Origin: Pedobacter segetis
GTDB lineage: Bacteria; Bacteroidota; Bacteroidia; Sphingobacteriales; Sphingobacteriaceae
Length of the DNA stretch: 64,000 nucleotides
NCBI RefSeq assembly: GCF_016623585.1
Contig: NZ_JAEHFY010000005.1
Location: 123,626 to 187,625, forward strand
Direction: 5' to 3'
The notes under the pieces were generated by a model, which was not told where the DNA came from, ran no database searches, and was given only the letters and a program-made list of their open reading frames with translations. Made by a program: the position numbers and the translations under genes. Each line of letters begins with the position of its first letter. Position 1 is the first letter of the stretch. Shown here in pieces: positions 17,352 to 27,180 of the stretch.

Positions 17352-18818
17352 ATGTATTTAACAAGTAACAAAATAAAATCGTCTTTATCCCTGTCATTAT
17401 TCATTTTATTGATAACCGGTTGCGCTCAAAAAAAGACCGAAAAGATTGATATTAAAAAAGCAACGGTTTTTACTACTGCAGAAAGCACTAATTATAGAAT
17501 TTCTAAAACAGAAAACCTAAAATTTGAACCATCTGCACAGCCCTTAGAAAGAGAAGTAATCATTTTGGTAGATCCCAAACATCAGTTTCAAAGTTTTATA
17601 GGTATTGGTGGGGCAATTACAGATGCTTCTGCAGAAACCTTTGCAAAATTACCGAAGGTTAAACAACAAGAATTATTGACCGCTTATTTTGATGCCGATA
17701 AAGGGATTGGCTATACCATAGGGAGAACAAACATCAATAGCTGCGATTTTTCTAGCGGATCTTACACTTATGTTAATGATAATGACAGCACTTTAGCATC
17801 TTTTGATATTAAACATGATGAAGCGTTTAAAATTCCTTTCATTAAAAAGGCAATGGCTGCCGCCGATAATAAATTAAATCTTTTTGTTTCTCCGTGGAGC
17901 CCTCCGGCCTGGATGAAAACCAATAAGAGTATGCTTAATGGCGGTAAACTTTTGCCTCGGTTTAGGCAGGCTTGGGCAAATTATTACGTAAAATTTATAA
18001 ATGCCTATGAAAGCATAAAAATTCCCGTTTGGGGGCTATCTGTACAAAACGAGCCTATGGCAAAGCAAACATGGGAGTCTTGCGTTTTTACCGCAGAAGA
18101 TGAGAGAGATTTTATCAAAAACTATTTAGGGCCAACACTCAAAAAAAATAATTTGGGAAATAAAAAACTGATCGCTTGGGATCATAACAGAGATTTAATA
18201 TACCAAAGAGCCAGCGTTATTTTAAACGATGAAGAAGCGGCCAAATATGTTTGGGGCATCGGTTTTCATTGGTATGAGACCTGGACAGGAAGCAAAATGC
18301 AGTTTAATAACGTTAAAAAAGTACATGAGGCTTTTCCTGATAAGCATTTGATCTTTACAGAAGGCTGTAAAGAGAAATTTAATCTTGATAGTATCAACAA
18401 CTGGAGCTTGGGAGAAAAATACGGCCATTCTATGATCAATGATTTTAACGATGGGACAGAGGCGTGGACAGACTGGAATATTTTATTGGATGAAAACGGC
18501 GGGCCAAACCATGTGGGTAATTTCTGCTTCGCCCCGGTACATGCCAATACCCAAACAGGGCAGCTGATATATACCAATGCCTATTATTATATTGGGCAAT
18601 TCTCTAAATTTATTAAGGCCGGTGCTAAAAGAATCATATCTACGGCAAACCGCGATGATCTAGAAGTGACCTCGTTTTTAAATCCTGATGGCAAGATCAT
18701 TACCATCGTGTTAAACACAACGGGTAAAACCATCCCTTTTAAATTGATGATTGATGCTAAGGCCGTTAAATCTAAGAGCCTAGCTCATTCTATATCCACA
18801 TTTATCTTAGAAAGCTAG
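17352..18818 (+). CDS. Second GH30 family glycoside hydrolase lipoprotein
   Basis: 488 residues with a lipoprotein signal (ILLITGCAQKK). It has the same catalytic landmarks as its neighbour: FIGIGGAITDASAETF, SPWSPPAWMKTN, acid/base Glu in VQNEPMA, nucleophile Glu in LIFTEGCKEK. Compared with the first enzyme it keeps the canonical WSPPAWMK and has a different nucleophile loop, so the two are diverged paralogs rather than a recent copy. It follows 16 bases after the first GH30 gene in the same operon. Exo versus endo action cannot be decided from sequence. Confidence 0.93.
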   Translation: MYLTSNKIKSSLSLSLFILLITGCAQKKTEKIDIKKATVFTTAESTNYRISKTENLKFEPSAQPLEREVIILVDPKHQFQSFIGIGGAITDASAETFAKLPKVKQQELLTAYFDADKGIGYTIGRTNINSCDFSSGSYTYVNDNDSTLASFDIKHDEAFKIPFIKKAMAAADNKLNLFVSPWSPPAWMKTNKSMLNGGKLLPRFRQAWANYYVKFINAYESIKIPVWGLSVQNEPMAKQTWESCVFTAEDERDFIKNYLGPTLKKNNLGNKKLIAWDHNRDLIYQRASVILNDEEAAKYVWGIGFHWYETWTGSKMQFNNVKKVHEAFPDKHLIFTEGCKEKFNLDSINNWSLGEKYGHSMINDFNDGTEAWTDWNILLDENGGPNHVGNFCFAPVHANTQTGQLIYTNAYYYIGQFSKFIKAGAKRIISTANRDDLEVTSFLNPDGKIITIVLNTTGKTIPFKLMIDAKAVKSKSLAHSISTFILES

Positions 18819-18864
18819 ATTTTAAAATAGGAAACTATAATTATTAACCCATAAAAATTTAAAC

Positions 18865-19929
18865 ATGAAAAAAATTTTTACCCTCCTCGGTTTATTATTA
18901 CTAGGTATTGTTGTAAAAGCACAAACCCCAGTAGATTTTGAAACAAGTACCCTTACTTGGGGAGCTGCCGCATCAGATGTAAATGCAAGTTTTGCAAACC
19001 CATCTAAAACAGGCATCAATATCTCAAACACCGTTTTGCAAATTGCCACACAGGCCGATGGCCCAAATTATGGCTTGGCTTATACCAATAATTATACGCC
19101 GTTTTTGGTTACAACCGCAAACTGTGTTGTAAAAATGATGGTTTATAAACCTGTAACCAGTAATGTTACCTTTTCTTTTAAACCAAACGATATGTCTAGC
19201 AGCTTAGAGTTGAGCGTACCAAACACCACTATTAACCAATGGGAAGAGTTGACTTTTGATTTTACACCATTTATTGGGAAAACGGTAATTGAGCTGGCGG
19301 TTTTTGTGGACAATAGAGACCACAGGCCAACTGCCGTAACAGGTTATTTTGATAATATATCATTTAACGATCAATCAACTTTACCGCTTAAGTTAACCTC
19401 TTTTACGGGAAGTTTTAACGGATTGCAAAACACTTTAAATTGGAAAACCGCTTCTGAATTAAACATTAACCATTTTGAGGTCGAAAAAAGCATCGATGGA
19501 AAATTATTCTCGAAAATTGGGGAACTAAAAGGTGGAAAAAGCGAATATTCTTTCGTTGATAAAAACATCAGCTTTATCGGAGCCTTGTATTACAGGCTTA
19601 AAATGATTGATAACGATGGAACTTTTACTTATTCTAATATTGTAGCAATCAATAATAAATCCAAAAACGAAACGTCTTTCAGCTTTTATCCAAACCCAGC
19701 AATAGATTACTTAAACGTAAACCTTATCAGCAAAGAAGCTTCAACAGCTACCTTATCTGTTTATGATTTATCTGGTAAATTAATTAGGGAATCAATTCAC
19801 AGCTTCAATATAGGTAATAATACGGTAAGGGTAAACACTAGTGATTTACAATCGGGTAGCTATTTGTTAAGAATTACAGATAACAAAAGTAAACTCATTC
19901 AAACGCGGAAGTTTTTAGTAAGTCGTTAA
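18865..19929 (+). CDS. Secreted protein with type 9 sorting domain, possible glycan-binding module
   Basis: 354 residues. A Sec signal peptide (1-19, ending VKAQ) is followed by a beta-rich galactose-binding-like domain at about 20-170 (VDFETSTLTWGA ... GYFDNISFND), a linker domain (LPLKLTSFTGSFNGLQNTLNWKTASELN) common in type 9 cargo, and a C-terminal sorting domain (FSFYPNPAIDYLNVNL ... GSYLLRITDNKSKLIQTRKFLV). No catalytic motif is visible, so binding is more likely than hydrolysis. It lies 46 bases after the GH30 pair and is probably part of the same locus. Confidence 0.85.
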   Translation: MKKIFTLLGLLLLGIVVKAQTPVDFETSTLTWGAAASDVNASFANPSKTGINISNTVLQIATQADGPNYGLAYTNNYTPFLVTTANCVVKMMVYKPVTSNVTFSFKPNDMSSSLELSVPNTTINQWEELTFDFTPFIGKTVIELAVFVDNRDHRPTAVTGYFDNISFNDQSTLPLKLTSFTGSFNGLQNTLNWKTASELNINHFEVEKSIDGKLFSKIGELKGGKSEYSFVDKNISFIGALYYRLKMIDNDGTFTYSNIVAINNKSKNETSFSFYPNPAIDYLNVNLISKEASTATLSVYDLSGKLIRESIHSFNIGNNTVRVNTSDLQSGSYLLRITDNKSKLIQTRKFLVSR

Positions 19930-20157
19930 TCTTTTTAAAGATTTCACAATGGTATAATGAAGGTTTATGAATTTAGGGTACGCAACTTCTAATATTGAGT
20001 CGGCCTTTTAAAAATAAAACCTAAAATATTGCAATTAACAAAAATGTTGATTGGGTGTTGCAGCTCCAAAACGACACTTAGTTTAACCATAAATCACTTA
20101 AGGTAAGGGCATGGCTTTTTTAGTTGTAAGACTAGGCCTAATAAAAACCAATTTAAA

Positions 20158-23100
20158 ATGAAAAAAAAATTAATGCTAATTTTGTTTACGGTTCTCTTTT
20201 CTAATGTAAAGGGTCAAGCGCCTATTTCTTCTTATTATATAGATTTCGGGAAAAGCAATGGAACTGACGGCAATATAACGCCGGGGCCCGATGTTAACAG
20301 CAATTATTGGACAAACCTCACAGACCCAACTGTTACAGCACCAAGCGTGTTCCTTACAAACAGTACTGGAAGTGTATCAAATAGTGTTAAAATCAATATC
20401 ACATCAGCATTTTTATCTAATGGGATAAATACGGGAGGGCTCTTGTCCCCCGATCCCGCTCTGTTAAATGATTTTGCAATCGCAACCGCCACACAAGATT
20501 ACTTTTATACCAACACGAACGGGAAAGGAGAATTTAAAATTTCCGGCCTAAGCCCAACAAAGAGATATGTCTTCAAGTTTTTTGGGAGTAGAGACAACAC
20601 GGAAACCAGAATATCAAATTATAAGATAACTGGGGCTACGGTAACAAATACATCTTTAAAAACAAGTGGTGTTAACATAAGTGCAAATGGAGCCAATAAT
20701 AGAAACGACAACACAATTGCAGTTTCCGATACACTCTATGCTAACTCAAACGGAGAGATAATCATTGAATTGACCAAAACCGCGGGAACATACGGACATC
20801 TAAATATAATGAAGATGGAAGTTTACAACACTAACTCTTATTATATAGATTTTGGAAAAAACAACGGAACAGACGGCAATATAACACTGGGACCCGATGT
20901 AAACAACAATTATTGGACAAACCTCACAGACCCAACCGTTACAGCACCAAGTGTGTTCCTCACAAACAGTACTGGAAGTGTATCAAGTAGTGTTAAAATC
21001 AATATCACATCAGCATTTTTATCAAATGGGATAAATACTGGAGGGCTCTTATCCCCTAATCCCGCCCTGTTGAATGATTTTGCAATTGCAACCGCCACAC
21101 AAGATTACTTTTACACCAACACAAATGGGAAAGGAGAATTTAAGATTTCCGGCCTAAGCGCAACAAAAAGATATGTCTTCAAGTTTTTTGGGAGTAGAGA
21201 CAACACGGAAACAAGAATATCAAATTATAAGATAACAGGGGCTACGGTCACAAACACATCTTTAAAAACAAGCGGGATCAATATAAGTGCGAATGGTGCT
21301 AATAATAGAAACGACAACACCATTGCGGTTTCTGATACAGTTTATGCAAGCTCTAACGGAGATATCATCATTGAATTGACAAAGACCTCGGGATCATACG
21401 GCCATCTAAATATAATGAAAATGGAAGTTTATAATACTACGTTTATACCCAAGTTAACCCTTACCAATGAGGGATTTGAGAATGGAGATCTTACAGGCTG
21501 GACTGATGAAAATAGTAATGGCATTTTAGCTGTTAATAATTTAAATAAACACAATGGAAATTTTTCTTTTGTTGAGAGTGGCGATAATGCAGAAATAAGT
21601 CAATCTATTGATTATTTGAATGGAAATAATTACAGATTAACCGGTTATTTGTATCAATCAGGAATGGACAAACTAGTTGTAGGTCAAGCCGCTCACTTAA
21701 AAATAGCATATTTTGATAAGGACAATATTTTACTAAGTATGCAAAAATCTGATTCTCTAGTTTATGGAGGAGCATCAGACGAATGGAAAAAATATACTGT
21801 AGGAATTACTGTCCCAGTAGGAACTAAGTTTATAAAGGCATCACTTGTATGGAAGGGTAACGCTAGTAGTGCGGGAAGTATTCGTTTTGACGATATATCC
21901 TTGGAGGCTTATACTCCGCTTGATGAATTTAAAATAGTTTACTTTGGTTCGTCTGTCCCATACGGCCAAGGGGCAACCAATAAAATTGGTTATACAAGCT
22001 TATACACTAATATTCTAAATCAAAGGGCTATTACAGGTGGCAATAATTGGACTACAAGTAATATCTCAATTCCTGGAGATAATACGGTTAAAGTTTTAGC
22101 TAGGTATGATAGCGATTTAAAACCACAATATGCAAAATATGTAGTCTTTGCTCTTTCATTAGGTAACGAGGGCATACATGAAAACGGCCAGCCTAGTTTT
22201 GACCAATTTAGAACCAATCTAAAACAACTTATTAAACAAGCCAGAGAAGATGGCTATGTTCCTGTTGTAACAAATAGCTACACCAGAAACGATTTTACAA
22301 GTGTTGATTATAATTATGTTAAACAAATGAATTTGCTGATACAGGGTTGGGATGTACCAAGTGTTAATTTGTTGGGTGCTGTAGACAATTTAGCCGGTCG
22401 TTATACTGATGGGTATTGGGATGATAGTCTTCACCCTAATGATGCGGGGCATGCAGAGCTATCACACGCAATTGTACCATCTTTGTTTGATGCTCTAAAT
22501 GAAAACAAACCTATCCCTAAAAAAGTTACGGGCTCTTTTATAACGGTTTCAAAAAATACCCCAAACAAATTTTTAAATTTTCAACCAGAAGATATCGTTC
22601 ATCCTTTTACATCATCAATAAGTTTTAAAACTGCAAATGATGGAAATCTATTATTATTAAACGATGCAGATGGTCTTGGAAAGTTAGAGATTATAAATGG
22701 AAACTTATCTTACCTATCTTCTAAAGGAGGAAATATAACTGGGGTAATCAATGTAAAAGATAATCAGTGGCATAAAGTTACACTTACGCATTATTATGCT
22801 AAAGGAGTTACTATGTTATATTGTGACAGTAATTTGCAGGGAAGTGTTAATGAAAAGTTATTACTGAAAAAAATTAAAATTGGAGGACCAACCGTTCCCT
22901 TTAACCTTCAGTTGAAAGATTGGCTATTTTACAGGTCTGCGATGAATGCAGATGAAGTGAGATATATCTGCAGAGACTCTATGTTAAAATCCAGTCTTGA
23001 ATTATTTGCTCCTTTGGATGGAAAAAACATCAGCTTGTCAGATTCATTAAAAAACTTGGCTCAAAGTACAAATGTAGTAACAGCCTTAGTAGAAGCTATT

Positions 23101-24921
23101 ACCTCCCCAACAGGAATGTCGCTTAACAATAATACTTTACTCGAAAACAACCTCCTAGGCGCCACCATAGGTAACTTTACAACTCAGGATTTGAGTAATG
23201 ATGGTTTTACTTATACCCTTGTAAATGGAACTGGAGATGATGACAATGGTTCGTTTTTTATAAGCGGTAATCAACTTAAGGCAAATAGGTCTTTTGATTT
23301 TGAACAAAAAAGCAATTATTCTGTAAGAGTTAGAACTACAAATTCTTTCGAAATGTCTTTTGAAAAATCATTCACTATTACCATAAATGACCAGAGCGAG
23401 GATTATAGCTCAGAACCTGGAAATGCCTTTTATTTTCAAGGGAATGATGGAGTGCAAGCCTTAATTGATAATCCTCACCTTACTAATGAGCCGGGTCCGT
23501 TCGATTTTTCTAAAGGTACTGTTGAAGCTTGGATTTTACCTGATTGGGATCAAAATATTAGAACTGCTGACTCTTATGTGTTTTCAATGATTGATTTTTG
23601 GGGCACTCGTTGGGGAATAAGTATTGACAAGAATTACGGAAATGTTGGGATTCATACCGCAACTAACGACTATATTTCTTACAAGTTTCAGAAAGGTCAT
23701 TGGTATCATTTAGCTGCAGTATTTAATGACGGGGGTAGTATTGATATCTATGTTAATGGTGTAAAAATCGGAACCTCTTCATCAATTGTAAATTCAACAA
23801 TTACTGGCACACCTTTTAAAATTGGTATAAGTTGGTCTTGGTCAGCAGATCAGCAATTTAAAGGAGCTATAGACGAGGTACGGGTTTGGAATGTTGTCCT
23901 GTCCGAAGCTGACATTAAAGCCAATATGAACAGACCATTATCTCCTAATCAAACCGGTTTATTAGCCTACTATAAATTTAATGAAAATTCTGGAACCGTC
24001 TTGAATGATGCTTCTGCGAACGCTTATAATGGAAATATGATTTATTGGGACAATAACGCAGCAGTCGCAACTACATCGCCCACATGGGAAGAAAGCTATG
24101 CGATGGTTACTCCTCAAAGAAGTCCCGTAACTGCACTTAATAACAATGGGTTCACATTAAATTGGGGTGTTCCCGTAGTGGGAATCGCTGATGAGTACAT
24201 TATTGATGTTGCTACAGACAAGGATTTTACTTCATTTGTTACAGGTTATAATAATTTTCAAATCGGAAACCAATTATCAAAAACCATTTCGGGACTAGAA
24301 ACGAACAAAATGTATTATTACCGTGTGTCAGATTCTAAATTATCCATAGGTGAGAAAGGAAATTACTCATACTCGGATTCAGTTTATGTAGACAGTACAC
24401 TTCCATTAGATTTTAAATCTTTTACATTACAAAAAAACAATAACTCAGTTCAATTAAATTGGATAATATTAAACGAAAAAAACAATAGTTATTTTAATGT
24501 CCTACATAGCAATGATGGTTTAAATTGGGATACAATTGGGTTAATTTATACCATAGACTCAAAAGATGAAAATTACTTTTATAAACATGAATCGCCTTCC
24601 TTGGAGGCAAATTATTATAAAATTCAACAAGTAGATTTTGATGGAAAGTTTACCTATAGTGAAGTGAGATTTACGAATTTTAGTTTAAGTCCGACAGATT
24701 TAAAGATTTATCCAAATCCATTTTTCCAAAGCATTACTGTCCAATTATCTGAAGAATCTAAGGAACCATTAGAATATCGTGTTTTTAATAGTATTGGAAA
24801 TGTTGTTGAACAAGGTAAATTAAATAAAAGAATAACCGTTTTACAATTTGACAATTTTCAAAAAGGGGTTTATATCATAAAAATTGATGGGTACCAACCC
24901 AATAAGTTTATTAAAGAATAA
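20158..24921 (+). CDS. Giant multidomain type 9-secreted protein with SGNH esterase-like domain
   Basis: 1587 residues. Order: signal peptide 1-20; two near-identical 202-residue domains (about 25-226 and 227-428); a CBM4/9-like sandwich about 430-590; an SGNH/GDSL hydrolase-like domain about 590-790 (nucleophile in YFGSSVPYGQG, catalytic pair in SLHPNDAGH); a LamG-like domain about 800-935; a cadherin-like domain about 981-1081; a second LamG domain about 1087-1290; a fibronectin III-like domain about 1310-1400; and a type 9 sorting domain at the end (LKIYPNPFFQSITVQL). A role in deacylating a bound polysaccharide at the surface is inferred. It is separated by 228 bases from the upstream gene, so it may have its own promoter. 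Confidence 0.85.
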   Translation: MKKKLMLILFTVLFSNVKGQAPISSYYIDFGKSNGTDGNITPGPDVNSNYWTNLTDPTVTAPSVFLTNSTGSVSNSVKINITSAFLSNGINTGGLLSPDPALLNDFAIATATQDYFYTNTNGKGEFKISGLSPTKRYVFKFFGSRDNTETRISNYKITGATVTNTSLKTSGVNISANGANNRNDNTIAVSDTLYANSNGEIIIELTKTAGTYGHLNIMKMEVYNTNSYYIDFGKNNGTDGNITLGPDVNNNYWTNLTDPTVTAPSVFLTNSTGSVSSSVKINITSAFLSNGINTGGLLSPNPALLNDFAIATATQDYFYTNTNGKGEFKISGLSATKRYVFKFFGSRDNTETRISNYKITGATVTNTSLKTSGINISANGANNRNDNTIAVSDTVYASSNGDIIIELTKTSGSYGHLNIMKMEVYNTTFIPKLTLTNEGFENGDLTGWTDENSNGILAVNNLNKHNGNFSFVESGDNAEISQSIDYLNGNNYRLTGYLYQSGMDKLVVGQAAHLKIAYFDKDNILLSMQKSDSLVYGGASDEWKKYTVGITVPVGTKFIKASLVWKGNASSAGSIRFDDISLEAYTPLDEFKIVYFGSSVPYGQGATNKIGYTSLYTNILNQRAITGGNNWTTSNISIPGDNTVKVLARYDSDLKPQYAKYVVFALSLGNEGIHENGQPSFDQFRTNLKQLIKQAREDGYVPVVTNSYTRNDFTSVDYNYVKQMNLLIQGWDVPSVNLLGAVDNLAGRYTDGYWDDSLHPNDAGHAELSHAIVPSLFDALNENKPIPKKVTGSFITVSKNTPNKFLNFQPEDIVHPFTSSISFKTANDGNLLLLNDADGLGKLEIINGNLSYLSSKGGNITGVINVKDNQWHKVTLTHYYAKGVTMLYCDSNLQGSVNEKLLLKKIKIGGPTVPFNLQLKDWLFYRSAMNADEVRYICRDSMLKSSLELFAPLDGKNISLSDSLKNLAQSTNVVTALVEAITSPTGMSLNNNTLLENNLLGATIGNFTTQDLSNDGFTYTLVNGTGDDDNGSFFISGNQLKANRSFDFEQKSNYSVRVRTTNSFEMSFEKSFTITINDQSEDYSSEPGNAFYFQGNDGVQALIDNPHLTNEPGPFDFSKGTVEAWILPDWDQNIRTADSYVFSMIDFWGTRWGISIDKNYGNVGIHTATNDYISYKFQKGHWYHLAAVFNDGGSIDIYVNGVKIGTSSSIVNSTITGTPFKIGISWSWSADQQFKGAIDEVRVWNVVLSEADIKANMNRPLSPNQTGLLAYYKFNENSGTVLNDASANAYNGNMIYWDNNAAVATTSPTWEESYAMVTPQRSPVTALNNNGFTLNWGVPVVGIADEYIIDVATDKDFTSFVTGYNNFQIGNQLSKTISGLETNKMYYYRVSDSKLSIGEKGNYSYSDSVYVDSTLPLDFKSFTLQKNNNSVQLNWIILNEKNNSYFNVLHSNDGLNWDTIGLIYTIDSKDENYFYKHESPSLEANYYKIQQVDFDGKFTYSEVRFTNFSLSPTDLKIYPNPFFQSITVQLSEESKEPLEYRVFNSIGNVVEQGKLNKRITVLQFDNFQKGVYIIKIDGYQPNKFIKE
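20230..21441 (+). repeat. 606-base in-frame tandem duplication
   Basis: Copy 1 starts at Ser25 (20230) and copy 2 at Ser227 (20836), exactly 606 bases later. The protein copies differ at about 12 of 202 positions, and most codons are shared at DNA level. Each begins SYYIDFGK and ends KMEVYNT, so the unit is one whole domain. The similarity points to recent duplication or continuing gene conversion. Confidence 0.92.
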
Positions 24922-24960
24922 GACATTCCATCTACAAAATTCTTAAAGAATTTATAAACA

Positions 24961-24991
24961 AAAAAATCCCCAGATTAATTGGGGATTTTTT
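24961..24991. terminator. Bidirectional terminator between convergent genes
   Basis: AAAAAATCCCC at 24961-24971 and GGGGATTTTTT at 24981-24991 form an 11-base stem with A and T runs on both sides, so it can end transcription from the giant secreted protein (plus) and typA (minus). Confidence 0.85.
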
Positions 24992-25011
24992 GAATATCAA
25001 CTTTTTAAACC

Positions 25012-26823
25012 TTATTGGCCAACCAAAGATTTCCCTTTAACCTTACGTTCTTGTTCTGTTAAATAAATCTTACGCAAACGGATACTTGCGGGCGTTACCT
25101 CAATATATTCATCGGCCTGTATATATTCCATACATTCTTCTAAAGAGAACTTGATGGCTGGCGCAATACGGGTATTATCATCGGTACCAGAAGCTCTCAT
25201 ATTGGTAAGTTGTTTTCCTTTGGTAATATTGATTACTAAATCATTATCCCTAATGTGCTCTCCTAATATCTGGCCTTCATAAATATCAACTCCTGGGTCC
25301 ACAAAGAACCGGCCCCTATCTTGCAGTTTATCAATTGCGTAAGCGGTGGTCATTCCTTTGTCCATAGATATTAAAACCCCGTTCAAACGGCCTGGGATTG
25401 TGCCTTTCCAAGGCTCATAAGCTTTAAAACGGTGGGCCATAATTGCCTCCCCAGCGGTAGCCGTTAAAACATTGTTTCTTAAACCGATTATTCCACGGGC
25501 AGGGATTTCAAATTCTAAATGTTGTAAATCTCCTTTAGGCTCCATGATCAACAATTCGCCTTTACGTTGGGTTACCAACTCTATAACCTTACCAGAAACT
25601 TCGCCCGGTACATCTACGATCAAAGTTTCAATTGGTTCACATTTAACACCATCAATGGTTTTGATGATTACTTGTGGTTGGCCAACCTGCATTTCGTAGC
25701 CTTCCCTACGCATGGTTTCAATCAGAACGGATAAATGGAGAATACCACGACCATAGACCAAATAAGCATCTGGCAGGTCTGTTTCAACAACCCTTAACGC
25801 TAGGTTTTTTTCTAATTCTTTGTATAAACGCTCGCGTAAACGTTGCGAAGTAACAAATTTACCTTCCTTACCAAAGAAAGGTGAATTATTGATGGTAAAC
25901 AACATGTTCATTGTTGGCTCGTCAATAGAGATTACTTCCAGTTGTTCTGGGTTTTCAAAATCGGCAATGGTATCGCCAATATCAAAGCCATCAATACCAA
26001 CAACGGCACAAATATCACCAGAAGAAACTTCAGAAACCTTTACTTTTCCCAAGCCCTCAAAGGTGTATAATTCTTTGATCCTTGATTTTACGATTTTACC
26101 GTCTCTTTTTACCAAAGATACCGGCATGTTTTCTTTGATGGTACCTCGGGCTACCCTACCAATTGCGATACGGCCTACGAAAGAAGAATAATCTAAAGAG
26201 GTGATCTGCATTTGTAAAGTACCTTCTTGTATAGGTGCCGGCGGAATGTTTTCTAAAATTGCATCCATCAAAGGGAAGATGTTATCGGTTTGGACTTTCC
26301 AATCTGTATTCATCCAGCCTTGCTTAGACGAACCGTAAATTACAGGGAAATCTAACTGCTCTTCTGTAGCTTCTAAGTTGAAGAACAACTCGAAAATTTG
26401 CTCATACACTTCTTCTGGGCGGCAGTTTTCTTTATCGACCTTGTTTACAACAACAATGGGTTTTAAGCCCAATGCCAAAGCTTTTTGCGTTACGAAACGA
26501 GTTTGGGGCATGGCACCTTCAAAAGCATCGCACAGTAACAAAACGCCATCTGCCATTTTCAAAACACGCTCTACCTCACCGCCAAAATCGGCGTGGCCAG
26601 GGGTATCAATAATATTGATTTTTACGTCTTTATATTTAACAGAAACGTTTTTAGAAACTATGGTAATACCACGTTCACGCTCCAAATCGTTATTATCCAG
26701 TATCAGCTCACCCGCGGTTTCATTATCCCTAAAGATAGAACAAGAGTGTAAAATTTTATCAACCAAGGTGGTTTTACCGTGGTCAACGTGGGCGATGATC
26801 GCTATATTTCTAATCTTTTGCAT
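25012..26823 (-). CDS. typA: TypA/BipA translational GTPase
   Basis: 603 residues, the normal length. GTPase motifs are AHVDHGKTTLVDKIL (G1), the RERGITI switch, DTPGHADFGGEV (G3) and VVNKVDKENCR (G4). Domain II follows, and the C-terminal half carries the EF-G-like domains and the BipA-specific end (RGIIGLRNNVLTAT, IDKLQDRGRFFVDPG). It binds ribosomes and helps assembly or stress translation. It is monocistronic here, with a possible -7 element just upstream. Confidence 0.97.
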   Translation of the reverse strand: MQKIRNIAIIAHVDHGKTTLVDKILHSCSIFRDNETAGELILDNNDLERERGITIVSKNVSVKYKDVKINIIDTPGHADFGGEVERVLKMADGVLLLCDAFEGAMPQTRFVTQKALALGLKPIVVVNKVDKENCRPEEVYEQIFELFFNLEATEEQLDFPVIYGSSKQGWMNTDWKVQTDNIFPLMDAILENIPPAPIQEGTLQMQITSLDYSSFVGRIAIGRVARGTIKENMPVSLVKRDGKIVKSRIKELYTFEGLGKVKVSEVSSGDICAVVGIDGFDIGDTIADFENPEQLEVISIDEPTMNMLFTINNSPFFGKEGKFVTSQRLRERLYKELEKNLALRVVETDLPDAYLVYGRGILHLSVLIETMRREGYEMQVGQPQVIIKTIDGVKCEPIETLIVDVPGEVSGKVIELVTQRKGELLIMEPKGDLQHLEFEIPARGIIGLRNNVLTATAGEAIMAHRFKAYEPWKGTIPGRLNGVLISMDKGMTTAYAIDKLQDRGRFFVDPGVDIYEGQILGEHIRDNDLVINITKGKQLTNMRASGTDDNTRIAPAIKFSLEECMEYIQADEYIEVTPASIRLRKIYLTEQERKVKGKSLVGQ

Positions 26824-26849
26824 CCAAAAAAAGCTCTAAAAAATTTTTG

Positions 26850-26857
26850 CAAAGGTA
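26850..26857 (-). promoter_or_regulatory. Possible -7 element for typA
   Basis: On the minus strand this reads TACCTTTG, a full TAnnTTTG match, 27 bases before the typA ATG. No clear TTTG is found 19 bases further upstream, so the promoter is only half supported. Confidence 0.45.
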
Positions 26858-26942
26858 AGGTTTTAATTTAGAAATTTATGCCTTAATGATTTGAATTTAA
26901 AATGACTATGGATAATCAAAATTATTTTAGTTTTGTTCTGTT

Positions 26943-27101
26943 ATGGATATCCAAACTATCATAGTTTTTTTGTTGTTTGTTGCGGCGGCATTTTATATCG
27001 GCAAACTCATATACAACGGTTTAAAATCTAAAAACGGTTGTGCTAACGGTTGTGGTAAATGCGGTGTTGATCTTTCTAATATAAACCCAGATAAAAATTA
27101 A
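26943..27101 (+). CDS. FeoB-associated Cys-rich small membrane protein
   Basis: A 52-residue ORF starting at the ATG at 26943: one membrane helix (IIVFLLFVAAAFYIGKLIY) followed by a cysteine cluster (NGCANGCGKCGVD). This matches the small FeoB-associated Cys-rich family. The protein normally sits beside feoAB ferrous iron transport genes, but no feo gene is near here. Its flanks are typA (divergent) and the GH18/NodB/GT2 fusion (80 bases downstream). Confidence 0.75.
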   Translation: MDIQTIIVFLLFVAAAFYIGKLIYNGLKSKNGCANGCGKCGVDLSNINPDKN

Positions 27102-27180
27102 CATTCTTTAACATGATATTGTTTTTACCTTCGTATCGTTTATCCTCTTTGCTCCGTTATTAGTCGTTATTTAATCTCAA

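Noticed and set aside
20304..21098. Two minus-strand ORFs of 62 residues, 606 bases apart
   Set aside because: They are antisense shadows of the duplicated domain, not genes.
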